A DNA stretch of 64,000 nucleotides from Burkholderiales bacterium (GTDB lineage Bacteria > Pseudomonadota > Gammaproteobacteria > Burkholderiales > WYBJ01), in contig JALHQN010000004.1 of assembly GCA_022841915.1 (NCBI GenBank), forward strand, positions 124,001 through 188,000. The letters are read 5' to 3'. Below, one piece after another: positions 26,101 to 35,011 of the stretch; position 1 is the stretch's first letter; every line of letters starts with the position of its first letter. The position numbers were made by a program, and so were the translations under genes. The notes below the pieces were generated by a model. That model had not been told where the DNA came from, did no database searches, and saw only the letters and a list, made by a program, of their open reading frames with translations.

Positions 26101-26904
26101 TCAGCGTACCGAAGGCGGCAGGTGTTCGCGCAGCGCCGCCAGGACGCCGCTGGCAATAGCCGCCGGGCGCTTGCCCAGGCCGAAGACGAGCGCTGGGTCG
26201 TTGCGCGGATCGATCTCGATGACCTTGGTATGAACGGCGACTGTGACGCCGTCGTGGGTGAGACCGCGGATGCATCCGGCGATCGGTGCCGCCAGCTCCG
26301 TGTCGCCGATGGCGGCGATCAACGCGCCGGCCTCGACGCGATCGCCGATTCTGTGCTGCGTTCGCAACGTGCCCGCCACCGGGGCGTAGACGTAGCGATC
26401 CCGGCCGATGCCCTCGATCGGCTGCGGGTCGCCTTCGAGCTTGCGCGTGCTGCCGGCGCGGATCACCCGCCCCAGGTCCTCGCCCCAACCAGTCTCGATT
26501 GCGATGTCGGTGGTTGCGCCGGCAATGAAGTTCGGCCCCAGCCCCAGCGTCAGGGGCGCCAGCCCGCGTTGGGTTTCGGGCAGGGACCGCTTGCGCATGC
26601 GAGCATCCACCAGCACTGCGGGCTTCACCGCGTCGAGCACGCACGCGAAATCGTCCTGCGACACGGGGACGGCGATTCCGCAATTGATCATCGAAGGCAG
26701 ATCATCGATGTCCCGGGCGCGCTTGCTGAGCAGGCCTTCGAGCCGGCAGAGCCCGTCGAACAAGGCGTCGACGAAAGCCATGCCGCGGCGCGAATGCGCG
26801 GGTGCGGCTTGGTCGTGCAGCAGCACCGGGTAGCCGGCACGGAACAGCGCATGGGCCACGGCCGAGCCGACATCGCCGGTGCCGCGAATCAGACAAAGCG
26901 TCAT
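26101..26904 (-). CDS. EF2563-family (YqeB-like) molybdenum hydroxylase-associated protein
   Basis: The 267-residue protein opens with LCLIRGTGDVGSAVAHALFRAGYPVLLHD, a Rossmann-like start, followed by RRGMAFVDALFDG; this combination is characteristic of the EF2563 family. The C-terminal part (YVYAPVAGTLRTQHRIGDRVEAGALIA) has a biotinyl/lipoyl-like hammerhead pattern. The family occurs next to selenium-dependent molybdenum hydroxylase genes and is thought to help make or load their cofactor. No molybdenum hydroxylase, XdhC or selenium gene is near, so its role here is open. Confidence 0.75.
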   Translation of the reverse strand: MTLCLIRGTGDVGSAVAHALFRAGYPVLLHDQAAPAHSRRGMAFVDALFDGLCRLEGLLSKRARDIDDLPSMINCGIAVPVSQDDFACVLDAVKPAVLVDARMRKRSLPETQRGLAPLTLGLGPNFIAGATTDIAIETGWGEDLGRVIRAGSTRKLEGDPQPIEGIGRDRYVYAPVAGTLRTQHRIGDRVEAGALIAAIGDTELAAPIAGCIRGLTHDGVTVAVHTKVIEIDPRNDPALVFGLGKRPAAIASGVLAALREHLPPSVR

Positions 26905-27160
26905 AGGAGCCTCCCCGCCCGGGGTCGTTAGTCAGAAACCACTTGCTGCGTCGTCCATCGCCTCGACTGGTCTCACTAGAGCCAAGCGTGTCGAAATCGG
27001 TGCCCGACGCGAAGCGGCCTCGCCATCCGCCGCGGACTCACGAGTGGACATCGACGCTCGGCACTTCGGCACAGCGAATTGACGACTCGGAACAACCGGC
27101 CAAGGGGCGATCATATCGAATCCGCCGTGCAGGGCGTGGCGGATGCTGGGCTCTGCCGGC

Positions 27161-27598
27161 TCAGCCTCGGTGCGTCGGTGTGCCGACCCATCCCGTCTGA
27201 GAAATGTCGAAGTTGACGTTGTCCGGACCGGCGTAGCGCACCTCGACGTTGCCGCCTTGGGTGTCCGGGTGCGTCTGGTTCAATCCGAGCGCTTCGTTGA
27301 TGTCATCGCGCGGATGCGCGCCCGATGCGGCCAGTTGCTGTCGGGACTGCTCCAGGCTCTCGACCTGGAATCCGATGTGATGAATGCCGCTCCAGCCGGT
27401 GCCGCGTTCACTGCCGGCAACCTGGTCGTTCTTGAAGCGCAGGATCGCGAGATTGATGTGTCCATCGGTGAGGTAGTAGCCGCTCGCCCGCTCGCTGTCG
27501 AACTTGCGCACCTTCTCGAGGCCGAAGTTGTCGACGTAGAAGTTCGCCGTGGCTTCCTCGTCCTGCGTCTGTATGGCGATATGCCTGATTCGTGCCAT
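27161..27598 (-). CDS. VOC-superfamily (glyoxalase/dioxygenase-fold) protein
   Basis: The 145-residue single-module protein starts with RIRHIAIQTQDEEATANFYVDNFGLEKV, the usual VOC opening with a metal-ligand His, and has a second half WSGIHHIGFQVESLEQSRQQL with another candidate His. Such proteins include lyases, epimerases and ring-cleaving dioxygenases. An AGGAG site precedes the ATG. It lies 58 bp downstream of a Bug receptor gene on the same strand, so the two may be co-transcribed. The substrate cannot be read from sequence. Confidence 0.8.
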   Translation of the reverse strand: MARIRHIAIQTQDEEATANFYVDNFGLEKVRKFDSERASGYYLTDGHINLAILRFKNDQVAGSERGTGWSGIHHIGFQVESLEQSRQQLAASGAHPRDDINEALGLNQTHPDTQGGNVEVRYAGPDNVNFDISQTGWVGTPTHRG

Positions 27599-27656
27599 GG
27601 GATCTGCTCCTGGTCATGTGCCGTGCAGTGTCGGATGCGCTCGCAACGCGCGGCGA

Positions 27657-28646
27657 CTATTGCGGTTTGATGCCTGCCCCGGCCATCACCTTGGCCCAGC
27701 GTGCCGTCTCCGCTCGATGATACTCGGCGAATTCCGCCGAGGTACCGCCCAGGGCGACCATGGTGTGACGACGAAAGTGGTCCTGGGTCTGCGGGTTTCG
27801 CAGGTAGCGGTTGGCCGCTTCGTTCCAACGCTGCGCCAGGGGTGCGGGCAGGTTCTTCGGGCCGTAGAGCGCGTACCAGGTGGCGGCTTCGAAGCCCGGA
27901 AGGCCGGATTCTGCGACCGTCGGCAGTTCCGGCGCCTGTTCCAGGCGCGTCGAGCCGCTGGTCGCGATACCGCGCACGCGTCCGGATTTCATCAGCGGCA
28001 AGATCGTGCTGGCCGCGTTGAAGTACATCTTCACCTGACCGCTCATGAGATCGATGACCGCGGGCCCGCCACCCTTGTAGGGCACATGCATGATGTCGAC
28101 CTGCGCCATGGACTTGAACATCTCGAGGATGAGGTGATTGGTGCTGCCCGTACCCGAAGATGCCGCAGCGATTTGTCCGGGCTGGGCTTTGGCGAGGGTG
28201 ATCAATTCCTTGACGGTCTTGGGCGGGAAGGGCGGATGGACGGCGAGTATGGAGGAACTGGTCACGGCAAGGGCAATGGGGGTGAGGTCGCGCAGGGTGT
28301 CGAAGCGCATGTTGCGATACATGCTCGGCATGATGGCGATCGCGGAGCTGGTGCACAGCATCGTATAGCCGTCCGGCTCGGCCTTCGCCACGATCTCGGT
28401 GCCGATCGTCGTCCCGGCACCGGCGCGGTTGTCGACGATCAGCTGCTGCCCCCAGATTTCGGTGATTCCCGCTGCGACCGAGCGGGCGACGAGATCCACC
28501 GAGCCGCCTGGCGCAAACGGGTTGACCAGGCGGACGGGGCGGTTGGGGAAATCCTTCTGCGCCTGGACGGCGCCGCTCGGGAGGAGCACGGCTGCGATGC
28601 AGCCCAGGCATACGCTCAAGGGCGTCTTCACGCGACGTGTGGCCAT
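27657..28646 (-). CDS. Bug/TctC-type tripartite tricarboxylate transporter receptor
   Basis: The 329-residue protein has a signal peptide (ending VQAQ) and the full Bug signature: FPNRPVRLVNPFAPGGSVDLVAR, VDNRAGAGTTIGTEIVAKAEPDGYTML, and MHVPYKGGGPAVIDLMSGQVKMYF. These periplasmic receptors bind carboxylates or aromatic acids and deliver them to TctAB-type permeases or act as sensors. No TctA or TctB gene is near. The downstream VOC gene may act on the same compound. Confidence 0.93.
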   Translation of the reverse strand: MATRRVKTPLSVCLGCIAAVLLPSGAVQAQKDFPNRPVRLVNPFAPGGSVDLVARSVAAGITEIWGQQLIVDNRAGAGTTIGTEIVAKAEPDGYTMLCTSSAIAIMPSMYRNMRFDTLRDLTPIALAVTSSSILAVHPPFPPKTVKELITLAKAQPGQIAAASSGTGSTNHLILEMFKSMAQVDIMHVPYKGGGPAVIDLMSGQVKMYFNAASTILPLMKSGRVRGIATSGSTRLEQAPELPTVAESGLPGFEAATWYALYGPKNLPAPLAQRWNEAANRYLRNPQTQDHFRRHTMVALGGTSAEFAEYHRAETARWAKVMAGAGIKPQ

Positions 28647-28843
28647 GGTGCTCTCCTCCGATGGCGCCGCATCGTGGCGGCGAGCGGTCAGTATCGCTCC
28701 GCATCCGAAGGCCGGTCAATCGATGCGCGCTCAGAACGAAGGCGTGCGGCCTCCAAGCGCGCGTCGGTCTTCGGGCCGATGATCGGAGCGCGGCCGCTGC
28801 CCCGGAGGCGTCGGGTCGCGTTACGTGCGCAAGCGCCGCAAGC

Positions 28844-29410
28844 TCACAGTCCTCGGCATTGATCCTCCTTGTTGCCGCCAACGATATTGCGCGCGCCTTG
28901 CGGCGAGGATCGATTCTCCTTGCATTGCAGATTGCCGCCGATCTTGTTGTTCGAGACCGTCTGGCCGCCGCGATTCTCGAACAACTGGATGTCCGAGTCG
29001 ACGCGATTGCCCTGCAGATCCGAGCGTCCGCCCTGAACGAGCTGGATGGAGCCGCCGATGCGCGACGACGCGACCGAGACGGCGCGGTGATTCTCGGCCT
29101 GAATGTTGCCGGCGACGCGAATTCGGTTGGCCGTCAGCGTCGCCGACGATTCGATTTTCACATTGCCTTCGACGTGCGTGCCGTCGAGCGTGCATGTGGC
29201 CTGGTCGGGAACGCGCAGGTTGTCGACGGTGATCGCGCCGAGCGCGCCGCGACAGACGCGTTCATCGGCCAGTGCGGCGCCGGGGAGGAGCGCGGCAGCG
29301 GCGAGGACGGCCGCTGCGATGGCGCCGCTGTGGCGCGCGCTTGATCGTGCCGGACGAGCGTTCGAGCACAGATCGTCTTGGGCAAGGAGACACGCAGGCT
29401 GTATGTGCAT
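28844..29410 (-). CDS. Secreted beta-helix-like protein of unknown function
   Basis: The 188-residue protein has a long n-region, a hydrophobic signal (AAAVLAAAALLPGAALA) and a mature part of short repeating turns: VEGNVKIESSATLTANRI, VAGNIQAE, IGGSIQLVQGG, VDSDIQLFENRG, IGGNLQCKENR. The regular xGxIxL spacing suggests a small parallel beta-helix, as in bactofilin-like folds, but exported. Three or four cysteines occur, two near the C-terminus. I do not recognise a characterised family. The ATG at 29410 is chosen because the signal peptide follows it; no nearer start exists in frame. Confidence 0.6.
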   Translation of the reverse strand: MHIQPACLLAQDDLCSNARPARSSARHSGAIAAAVLAAAALLPGAALADERVCRGALGAITVDNLRVPDQATCTLDGTHVEGNVKIESSATLTANRIRVAGNIQAENHRAVSVASSRIGGSIQLVQGGRSDLQGNRVDSDIQLFENRGGQTVSNNKIGGNLQCKENRSSPQGARNIVGGNKEDQCRGL

Positions 29411-29836
29411 GATGGGCGGTGCTCGTGGTGTTGTTCGGGTTGGGCGAGCGGCAGGCATCGCTGCAGGAGCGATGGTACGAAGACACGGGGCGGCTGTACC
29501 AGTGCGAAGGTGTAAGCAAGTGTGACTTCGCGCCCGACGCAGGCTCGGCGGGCATGCGATGAGCATGCACTCGGGGAGGCTGCTCGACGCTCTGCTCGGC
29601 TGTGCTGCAAGGCGGGGGCATGCCATGCGCTGGCGACGCCCGCCACCGTGTCGAGTGTCGCGAAGGGGCTGGGCACCGACGCAGCGGATGTTTTGTCGCT
29701 CGTAGCGGCCGCTCGTTACGTTACTATGCCTAGGGTTGGCAGCGGATTGCGCGGGTGTCCGCAACCCGTCACGCTGCTCGCGAGGGAGCCAGGTTCACGC
29801 GGACGAAGTCCGAGCGCCGACCGGAGGAGGATTGGC
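29411..29836. other. Divergent intergenic region with no gene seen
   Basis: 426 bp between the divergent beta-helix gene and a Bug receptor gene. Several overlapping open frames exist, but none has a ribosome site or protein-like composition. It must carry both promoters; I see no clear operator palindrome or RNA gene. Confidence 0.5.
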
Positions 29837-30808
29837 ATGAAATTCAGATCGAGATTGCTCTTGGCTGCCATGGCGGCCGGGGTGTCCATGGGATTGCACG
29901 CACAAGGCAACTACCCCAGCAAACCCATGCGCTGGGTCGTGCCTTACGCGGCCGGCGGCGGCACGGATGTGATCGTGCGGCCGATCGCGCTCAAGGCATC
30001 GGAGCTATTGGGTGTATCGATCGTCTACGAGAACCGGGGCGGCGCCGGCGGTTTGATCGCCGGCGAACTCGTCGCCAGGGCCGAGCCGGATGGCTATACG
30101 TTCCTCGTCGTGGCGCCGAACACGCATATCTTCGCGACTTTGCTGAACAAGCGGGTTCCGTACGATCCGGTCAAGGACTTCGCGATGATCACGAAGTTCG
30201 ACACCACGCCCAACGTGCTGATCGCGCATCCGAGCTTTCCGGCGAAGAACGCCAAGGAAGTAGTGGCGTACGCCAAAGCGAACCCGGGCAAGATCAATTT
30301 CGCCTCCTCGGGCGCCGGCTCCGGTGGCCACCTGTCGGTGCTGCTCTTGCAGGACGCGATGAATCTGAAGCTGCTGCATGTCCCCTACAAGGGCGCAGGG
30401 CCTGCCGTCGTCGAGGTGCTGGCCGGTCGCAACGACATGATGTTCATCAATCCGGCGGTGGCGATGCCGCACTACAAGGCGGGCAAACTCAAGGTGCTCG
30501 GTTTCGCGGGGACCAAGCGCCTGAGCACCATGCCCGAGGTGCCGACCTTCGACGAACAAGGTTTCGTCGACTTCGAGTCGCAGAACTTCAAGGGGCTCGC
30601 GGCCCCGGCCGGGACGCCTCGGTCCATCATCGACAAGATGCGCCAGGTGCTGATCAAGGTGATCGACATGCCCGACATTCAGGAGCGGTTGATCGCGGGG
30701 GGATCCCTCCCGAAAACCACCACCCCCGAGGAGTTCGCGGAAGAGAATCGGCGCGAGGTGCAGCGCTGGGGGGCCTTGATGAGAAGGCACGGGATGCTGC
30801 CCCAGTAA
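29837..30808 (+). CDS. Bug/TctC-type tripartite tricarboxylate transporter receptor
   Basis: The 323-residue protein has a signal peptide (ending LHAQ) and typical motifs: YPSKPMRWVVPYAAGGGTDVI, YENRGGAGGLIAGELVARAEPDGYTF, LHVPYKGAGPAVVEVLAGRNDMMF. The GGAGGAGG ribosome site directly upstream fixes the ATG at 29837. It is a periplasmic carboxylate receptor without a nearby permease. It differs clearly from the receptor at 27657, so it is not a recent copy. Confidence 0.93.
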   Translation: MKFRSRLLLAAMAAGVSMGLHAQGNYPSKPMRWVVPYAAGGGTDVIVRPIALKASELLGVSIVYENRGGAGGLIAGELVARAEPDGYTFLVVAPNTHIFATLLNKRVPYDPVKDFAMITKFDTTPNVLIAHPSFPAKNAKEVVAYAKANPGKINFASSGAGSGGHLSVLLLQDAMNLKLLHVPYKGAGPAVVEVLAGRNDMMFINPAVAMPHYKAGKLKVLGFAGTKRLSTMPEVPTFDEQGFVDFESQNFKGLAAPAGTPRSIIDKMRQVLIKVIDMPDIQERLIAGGSLPKTTTPEEFAEENRREVQRWGALMRRHGMLPQ

Positions 30809-30968
30809 GGCATGGCGGCGGCGCGCTGCCTGCGGCGAGCCGGGATCCGAACCGGCGCGCAACGCGCCGGTCGTGGCGAGGGATGACGACGGCCGCCGGC
30901 GGTGTTCGACGTCGGCGCGAGCCGTTGCCCGGTACAATCGGCGCTTTCGTGCTGACGCTAAGCGAGCC

Positions 30969-31412
30969 ATGAGCAAGCGGATTGCAGCCTGGTGCCTGTC
31001 TTTGTGCGCATTCGCCGCCCAGGCCGAGGTTCAGGACATCGACAACGTAGAACTGGCGCGGCTGATCGCTGCCGGCGTTCCGGTCATCGACATCAGGACC
31101 GCCGCCGAATGGCAGCAGACCGGCATCGTGCCCGGCAGTCATCTGCTCACGTTTTTCGACGACCGAGGCCGGGCCGACCCGACAGGGTGGCTTGAGAAAG
31201 TGCAGTCGATCACCCTTGCTCGCCAGCCAGTGATCCTGATCTGTCGCACCGGCAACCGGACCAAGGCGGTCAGCGACTATTTGTCGCGCAGCGTCGGCTA
31301 CGTGAGGGTATACAACGTGAAGGACGGCATACGCGCTTGGGCCAAGGCCGGCATGCCCTTGGTCTCGGCCGCGCCTGCCCTGGCGAGTTGTCAGGCCGCC
31401 AAGATGTGCTGA
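30969..31412 (+). CDS. Exported rhodanese-domain protein
   Basis: The 147-residue protein has a signal peptide (WCLSLCAFAAQA) and one rhodanese domain: VPVIDIRTAAEWQQTGIVPGSH, then the active-site loop CRTGNRT with the catalytic cysteine, and VYNVKDGIRAWAKAGMPL. Periplasmic single-domain rhodaneses move sulfane sulfur or detoxify reactive sulfur species; the substrate is unknown. Two further cysteines lie near the end (ASCQAAKMC). An ArsR-type regulator gene follows 138 bp downstream and might control it. Confidence 0.88.
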   Translation: MSKRIAAWCLSLCAFAAQAEVQDIDNVELARLIAAGVPVIDIRTAAEWQQTGIVPGSHLLTFFDDRGRADPTGWLEKVQSITLARQPVILICRTGNRTKAVSDYLSRSVGYVRVYNVKDGIRAWAKAGMPLVSAAPALASCQAAKMC

Positions 31413-31550
31413 CGCGCCGACAACCGTCACGGTTGGGTACGAGCGTGCGCATCGGCCGTCCGCCAGCAGGCATCATTCGATGCCGCCCGAAACTTCGACT
31501 GCGAGCGATGCCGTAAACTGAAGCGCATCGAAGCTCGCCCAGCCCTGCTC

Positions 31551-32261
31551 ATGACCAGCGACGCAAGATTTGCCGAGGTCGCTTCCCTCGCCGGAGAGCC
31601 GACGCGTGTCGTCATGCTTCATGCATTGATGGACGGACGGGCGCTGACCGCATCCGAGCTTGCACGAGTGGCCGGCGTGACCCCGCAAACGGCGAGCGAT
31701 CACCTGGGCAAACTGGTTGCCGGCGGGTTGCTCAGCGTGCAGCAGCAGGGGCGCCATCGCTACCACAGGATCGCATCCGCGGCGGTGGCGCACATGATCG
31801 AGAGCATCGTCCAGGTTGCGTCGGTAGCCATGCCCATGCGCCGTACGCTGGCGACAGGGCCCAAGGACGATGCGCTGCGCAGGGCGCGAACCTGCTATGA
31901 CCATCTGGCCGGACGGCTCGGCGTCGCGTTGGCCGATGCACTGGTGGTCGGCGGTCACATCGACCTTACGCCCGATGCGGGATTGCTGAGCAACAGCGGC
32001 ATGGCCCTCATGGTTCGGATCGGCATCGACGTGGCGTCGCTGTCGCCCAGCATGAGCAAGCGCGGCCGCGTGCTTTGCCGCCCGTGCCTGGACTGGAGCG
32101 AAAGGCGCCCGCATCTCGCGGGCAACCTGGGCGCAGCGTTGTGCGCGCTCAGTTTCGACAAAGGATGGATCCGTCGCATCGACGGGACGCGCGCCGTGCG
32201 CATCACGCCTGCCGGCTATCGAGACTACCGTGAGCTGTTGGATGTTCGGCTCGTGCCCTGA
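31551..32261 (+). CDS. ArsR-family transcriptional regulator with extended C-terminal domain
   Basis: The 236-residue protein has an N-terminal winged helix (about 5-80: EVASLAGEPTRVVMLHALMDGRALTASELARVAGVTPQTASDHLGKLVAGGLL, then QQGRHRYHRI), the ArsR pattern. The C-terminal part (about 85-230) is longer than in small ArsR sensors and has a CRPCLDWSERRPHLAGNLGAAL segment with two cysteines, seen in a larger 'helix-turn-helix domain-containing' subgroup. No ELCVCD metal motif is present, so metal sensing is doubtful. Effector and targets are unknown. Confidence 0.85.
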   Translation: MTSDARFAEVASLAGEPTRVVMLHALMDGRALTASELARVAGVTPQTASDHLGKLVAGGLLSVQQQGRHRYHRIASAAVAHMIESIVQVASVAMPMRRTLATGPKDDALRRARTCYDHLAGRLGVALADALVVGGHIDLTPDAGLLSNSGMALMVRIGIDVASLSPSMSKRGRVLCRPCLDWSERRPHLAGNLGAALCALSFDKGWIRRIDGTRAVRITPAGYRDYRELLDVRLVP

Positions 32262-32454
32262 GCAGCGATGTACAACGGCGGCGCGCATGCGCTATCTTCG
32301 TCGCACGGACCGCTGATCAATACCAGGCCGGGTGGCCGCCGCACCGCACCCCGTGCTCGCGTCCCGCAAGAGAATCGCGCGCGCCCGCTCGTTTCATGAC
32401 GAGAACCATGCGCTCGATGCCATCGAACATCGATCTGCTCAGGAGGAGACATCC

Positions 32455-33495
32455 ATGACCAGCACCATTCGCGTCGGCGTCGTCGGCGCCGGCGGCAATA
32501 CCCGCAAGTTCCACATCCCCAATCTGCAGAAGATCGATGGCGTCGAGATCGTCTCGGTGGTGAATCGTTCGCGTGAATCTTCGGAGCGGGCCGCCAAGGA
32601 GTTCGGCATCCCGCGCGTGCACGATCACTGGCAGCAGCTGGTGAACGATCCGGGCATCGACGCGGTCGTCATCGGCACCTGGCCGTACCTGCATTGTCCG
32701 GTGACGCTCGCATCCCTGGCGGCGGGCAAGCATGTCCTTACCGAAGCGCGCCTGGCCATGAATGCCGGCGAAGCGCGGCAGATGCTCGCGGCATCGCGTG
32801 CGCGGCCCGATCTCGTGACCCAGGTCGTGCCTGGCCCGACGACCTTCGCCGCCGATCCGATGATCATGCATCTGCTGGCCGAGGGCTATGCGGGCGAGTT
32901 GCAGTCCGTCGATTTGCGCGTGTCGACCGGTTGGCTCAACGCCGATGCGCCGCTGCACTGGCGCATGAACCGGGATTACTCGGGCATGAACATCATGGCG
33001 ATGGGCATCTGGTACGAATGCCTGTCGCGCTGGGTGGGGCCGGCCAAGGCGATCATGGCCCGCACCCGCGTCGCCGTGCCGTATCGGTTCGACGAGGAGC
33101 GCGGCGAGCGGCGTGCGGTCGAGGTGCCCGATCATGTCGAAGTGCTGGCCGATCTGGCCAATGGGGCGATCGCGCGCATGCACTGGAGTTCGGTGGCGGG
33201 GTTCATGCCCGGGCCGGAAGTGTGGCTCTACGGTTCCGAGGGCACGTTGCGGTTCCAGGCGCAGGGCAACGTGCTCACGGGCGCTCGCAAGGGCGACAAG
33301 GAGATGAAGCCGATCGAGATCCCGGCAGACAAGACCTATCGCTGGCGCGTCGAGGATGAGTTCATCAGCGCGATTCGCGGCAACGAGCCTGTGCGTCGCA
33401 CCTCTTTCCTCGATGCCGTGCACTACATGGATTTCACCGAGGCCGTGCACGTCTCCAGCGCGGAAGGACGTCGGGTGCACTTGCCGCTGGCTTAG
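32455..33495 (+). CDS. Gfo/Idh/MocA-family NAD(P)-dependent oxidoreductase
   Basis: The 346-residue protein starts after an AGGAGG site. The N-terminal Rossmann fold reads IRVGVVGAGGNTRKFHIPNLQ, with the VVGAGG nucleotide loop. GKHVLTEARLAMN is the family block normally reading GKHVLCEKP; here Glu-Ala replaces the catalytic Glu-Lys, so the usual lysine is missing. The C-terminal domain forms the substrate sheet (HYMDFTEAVHVSSAEGRRVHL at the end). Family members oxidise or reduce sugars and related alcohols. The missing lysine suggests altered chemistry or a non-catalytic role. Confidence 0.87.
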   Translation: MTSTIRVGVVGAGGNTRKFHIPNLQKIDGVEIVSVVNRSRESSERAAKEFGIPRVHDHWQQLVNDPGIDAVVIGTWPYLHCPVTLASLAAGKHVLTEARLAMNAGEARQMLAASRARPDLVTQVVPGPTTFAADPMIMHLLAEGYAGELQSVDLRVSTGWLNADAPLHWRMNRDYSGMNIMAMGIWYECLSRWVGPAKAIMARTRVAVPYRFDEERGERRAVEVPDHVEVLADLANGAIARMHWSSVAGFMPGPEVWLYGSEGTLRFQAQGNVLTGARKGDKEMKPIEIPADKTYRWRVEDEFISAIRGNEPVRRTSFLDAVHYMDFTEAVHVSSAEGRRVHLPLA

Positions 33496-33625
33496 GCGGT
33501 CAGGCGCCGGGCCCGGCCGGGATAGCGGATCGCGATTCCGGCGGCTGCCTGCGATTCGTGCAGAGCGCAGGCGCTTGCCGCGCCATGGGCCGTCCGGTCA
33601 GGTGCCGACGGCCCGGGCGGATTGC

Positions 33626-34699
33626 TTATGCGGCCGCCAATGCGAACGTCAGTTCCGTACCCTTGACGATGATGCCGCCCCGTTCGCCCGGGGTGAGCGA
33701 ACCGTAACGCGTGGCGAAGCACTCGGGCAGCGCGCGACCCTCGCGGGGGGAGAGCCACAGGCGCAAGAGATGTCGTCTGCGCTCCGGCTCGGGCCAGTCC
33801 TCGAAATCGGTGCGCGAGTGCAGGATCTGATGGTTATGGACGAACTGCATGTCGCCCGGGCGAAACTCGATCTGCAGATGCAACGCCGGGTCGTTGGTCA
33901 GCGCATCGAGCATGTCGATGGCTTCGATCTCGATCGGGGTCAGGCGACGCGCCTGCGGAAAGTTCGCCTGTGCGCTGCGGATGTACTGCCCGACGTAGAT
34001 CGTGGTGAGTCGACCGCCGAACCAGTTGAAGACGGGCATATCGAACCAGGGGCCGGCGCCTTCGGGCACCTCGCCACGGCGATCGGTCGGGTAGGCATGA
34101 AACAGGGCCGCTGCCAGATCGGGGCGGCGCGCCATCATCTCGTTGTAGAGGGAGACCGAACTCACGATGCGGCTCTCCCCGCCGCTGCGGGAAGTCTTCA
34201 AACACATCAGGCCGACGATGTCGCATGAGTCGGTGTGGTACTCCAGGGCCTTGTTGGTCTGGTAGTAGCGCACGTTCGGTTGGGTGATGTCGGCGCCGAG
34301 ATCGCGCACGTGACCCAGCAGGTGGCCGGCTGCATTCTGGGAGCGGAAGCTGCCCAGATGCGAACCCAGTCCGAGGTAAGCGGCGGCGATCTCTTCGATC
34401 GAATAGCGCTCGACGGGAAACCCCCGGATCTGCACGAAACCTCGTCCGTGCAACAAATCGTCGAGCATGCGCTTCAGGCGTGCGCCCAGGGTGGGCAGGC
34501 GAAAACTCGTGCTGCTGATCGCGTTGAAGTCGACGCCGGAGTTGCGGAATTGCCGCACGGCAGCATCGATCTCGGCAACCTCGCTATCGCACAGATGCTC
34601 GATCCAATCCGTGCGTTGGGTCATCTGCGGACCGCGCCACGCGCTGGGACCGTCGATGCGTGCGGGTGGGCTGTCGCTGCTTGGCTGAGGCTGATTCAT
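33626..34699 (-). CDS. TauD/TfdA-family Fe(II)/2-oxoglutarate-dependent dioxygenase
   Basis: The 357-residue protein has the double-stranded beta-helix markers of the family: EYHTDSCDIVGLMCL with the HxD iron ligands, SGGESRIVSSVSLYNEM, the HNHQILHSRTDFED block with the distal His, and a final RRHLLRLWLS with the Arg that binds 2-oxoglutarate. Such enzymes hydroxylate small acids or sulfonates. The ATG at 34699 is preferred to one at 34768 because the family-like sequence begins well after it. A Bug receptor gene is divergent, suggesting linked uptake and oxidation of one compound. Confidence 0.87.
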   Translation of the reverse strand: MNQPQPSSDSPPARIDGPSAWRGPQMTQRTDWIEHLCDSEVAEIDAAVRQFRNSGVDFNAISSTSFRLPTLGARLKRMLDDLLHGRGFVQIRGFPVERYSIEEIAAAYLGLGSHLGSFRSQNAAGHLLGHVRDLGADITQPNVRYYQTNKALEYHTDSCDIVGLMCLKTSRSGGESRIVSSVSLYNEMMARRPDLAAALFHAYPTDRRGEVPEGAGPWFDMPVFNWFGGRLTTIYVGQYIRSAQANFPQARRLTPIEIEAIDMLDALTNDPALHLQIEFRPGDMQFVHNHQILHSRTDFEDWPEPERRRHLLRLWLSPREGRALPECFATRYGSLTPGERGGIIVKGTELTFALAAA

Positions 34700-35011
34700 G
34701 GGGGGATGTTCCTGCTTCGGGCGCAGATCGAAGAAATGCCTGGCGCGTTGCCGCCAGCCGATGGACACACGGCACGACTATCCTCCGGCAACGGACCGAC
34801 CGTGGAGGAATTCTACTGCTATTGTTTGCGAGTCGGCAGGTGAGTCCCCGAGGGACTGCCCCAGGAAGGGCGTTCGTCCCCTTGCGCTGCCTCGAGCGTG
34901 CGGCGGAAGTCATGGCCGAGAATTGCGTCCTTCTTCCGCGTCAGCCCGCGGGCATTGCTTGCGTTTGGATACGGGCATAATTGGGCTCCCCAACTTCGAT
35001 GAGCGTTCATC
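34700..35011. other. Divergent intergenic region between the dioxygenase and a Bug receptor gene
   Basis: 312 bp that should hold two divergent promoters. I see no recognisable gene, RNA or strong inverted repeat; short open frames lack ribosome sites. Confidence 0.5.

Noticed and set aside
29522-29836. N-terminal extension of the Bug receptor at 29837
   Set aside because: The strong GGAGGAGG site and signal peptide place the start at 29837.
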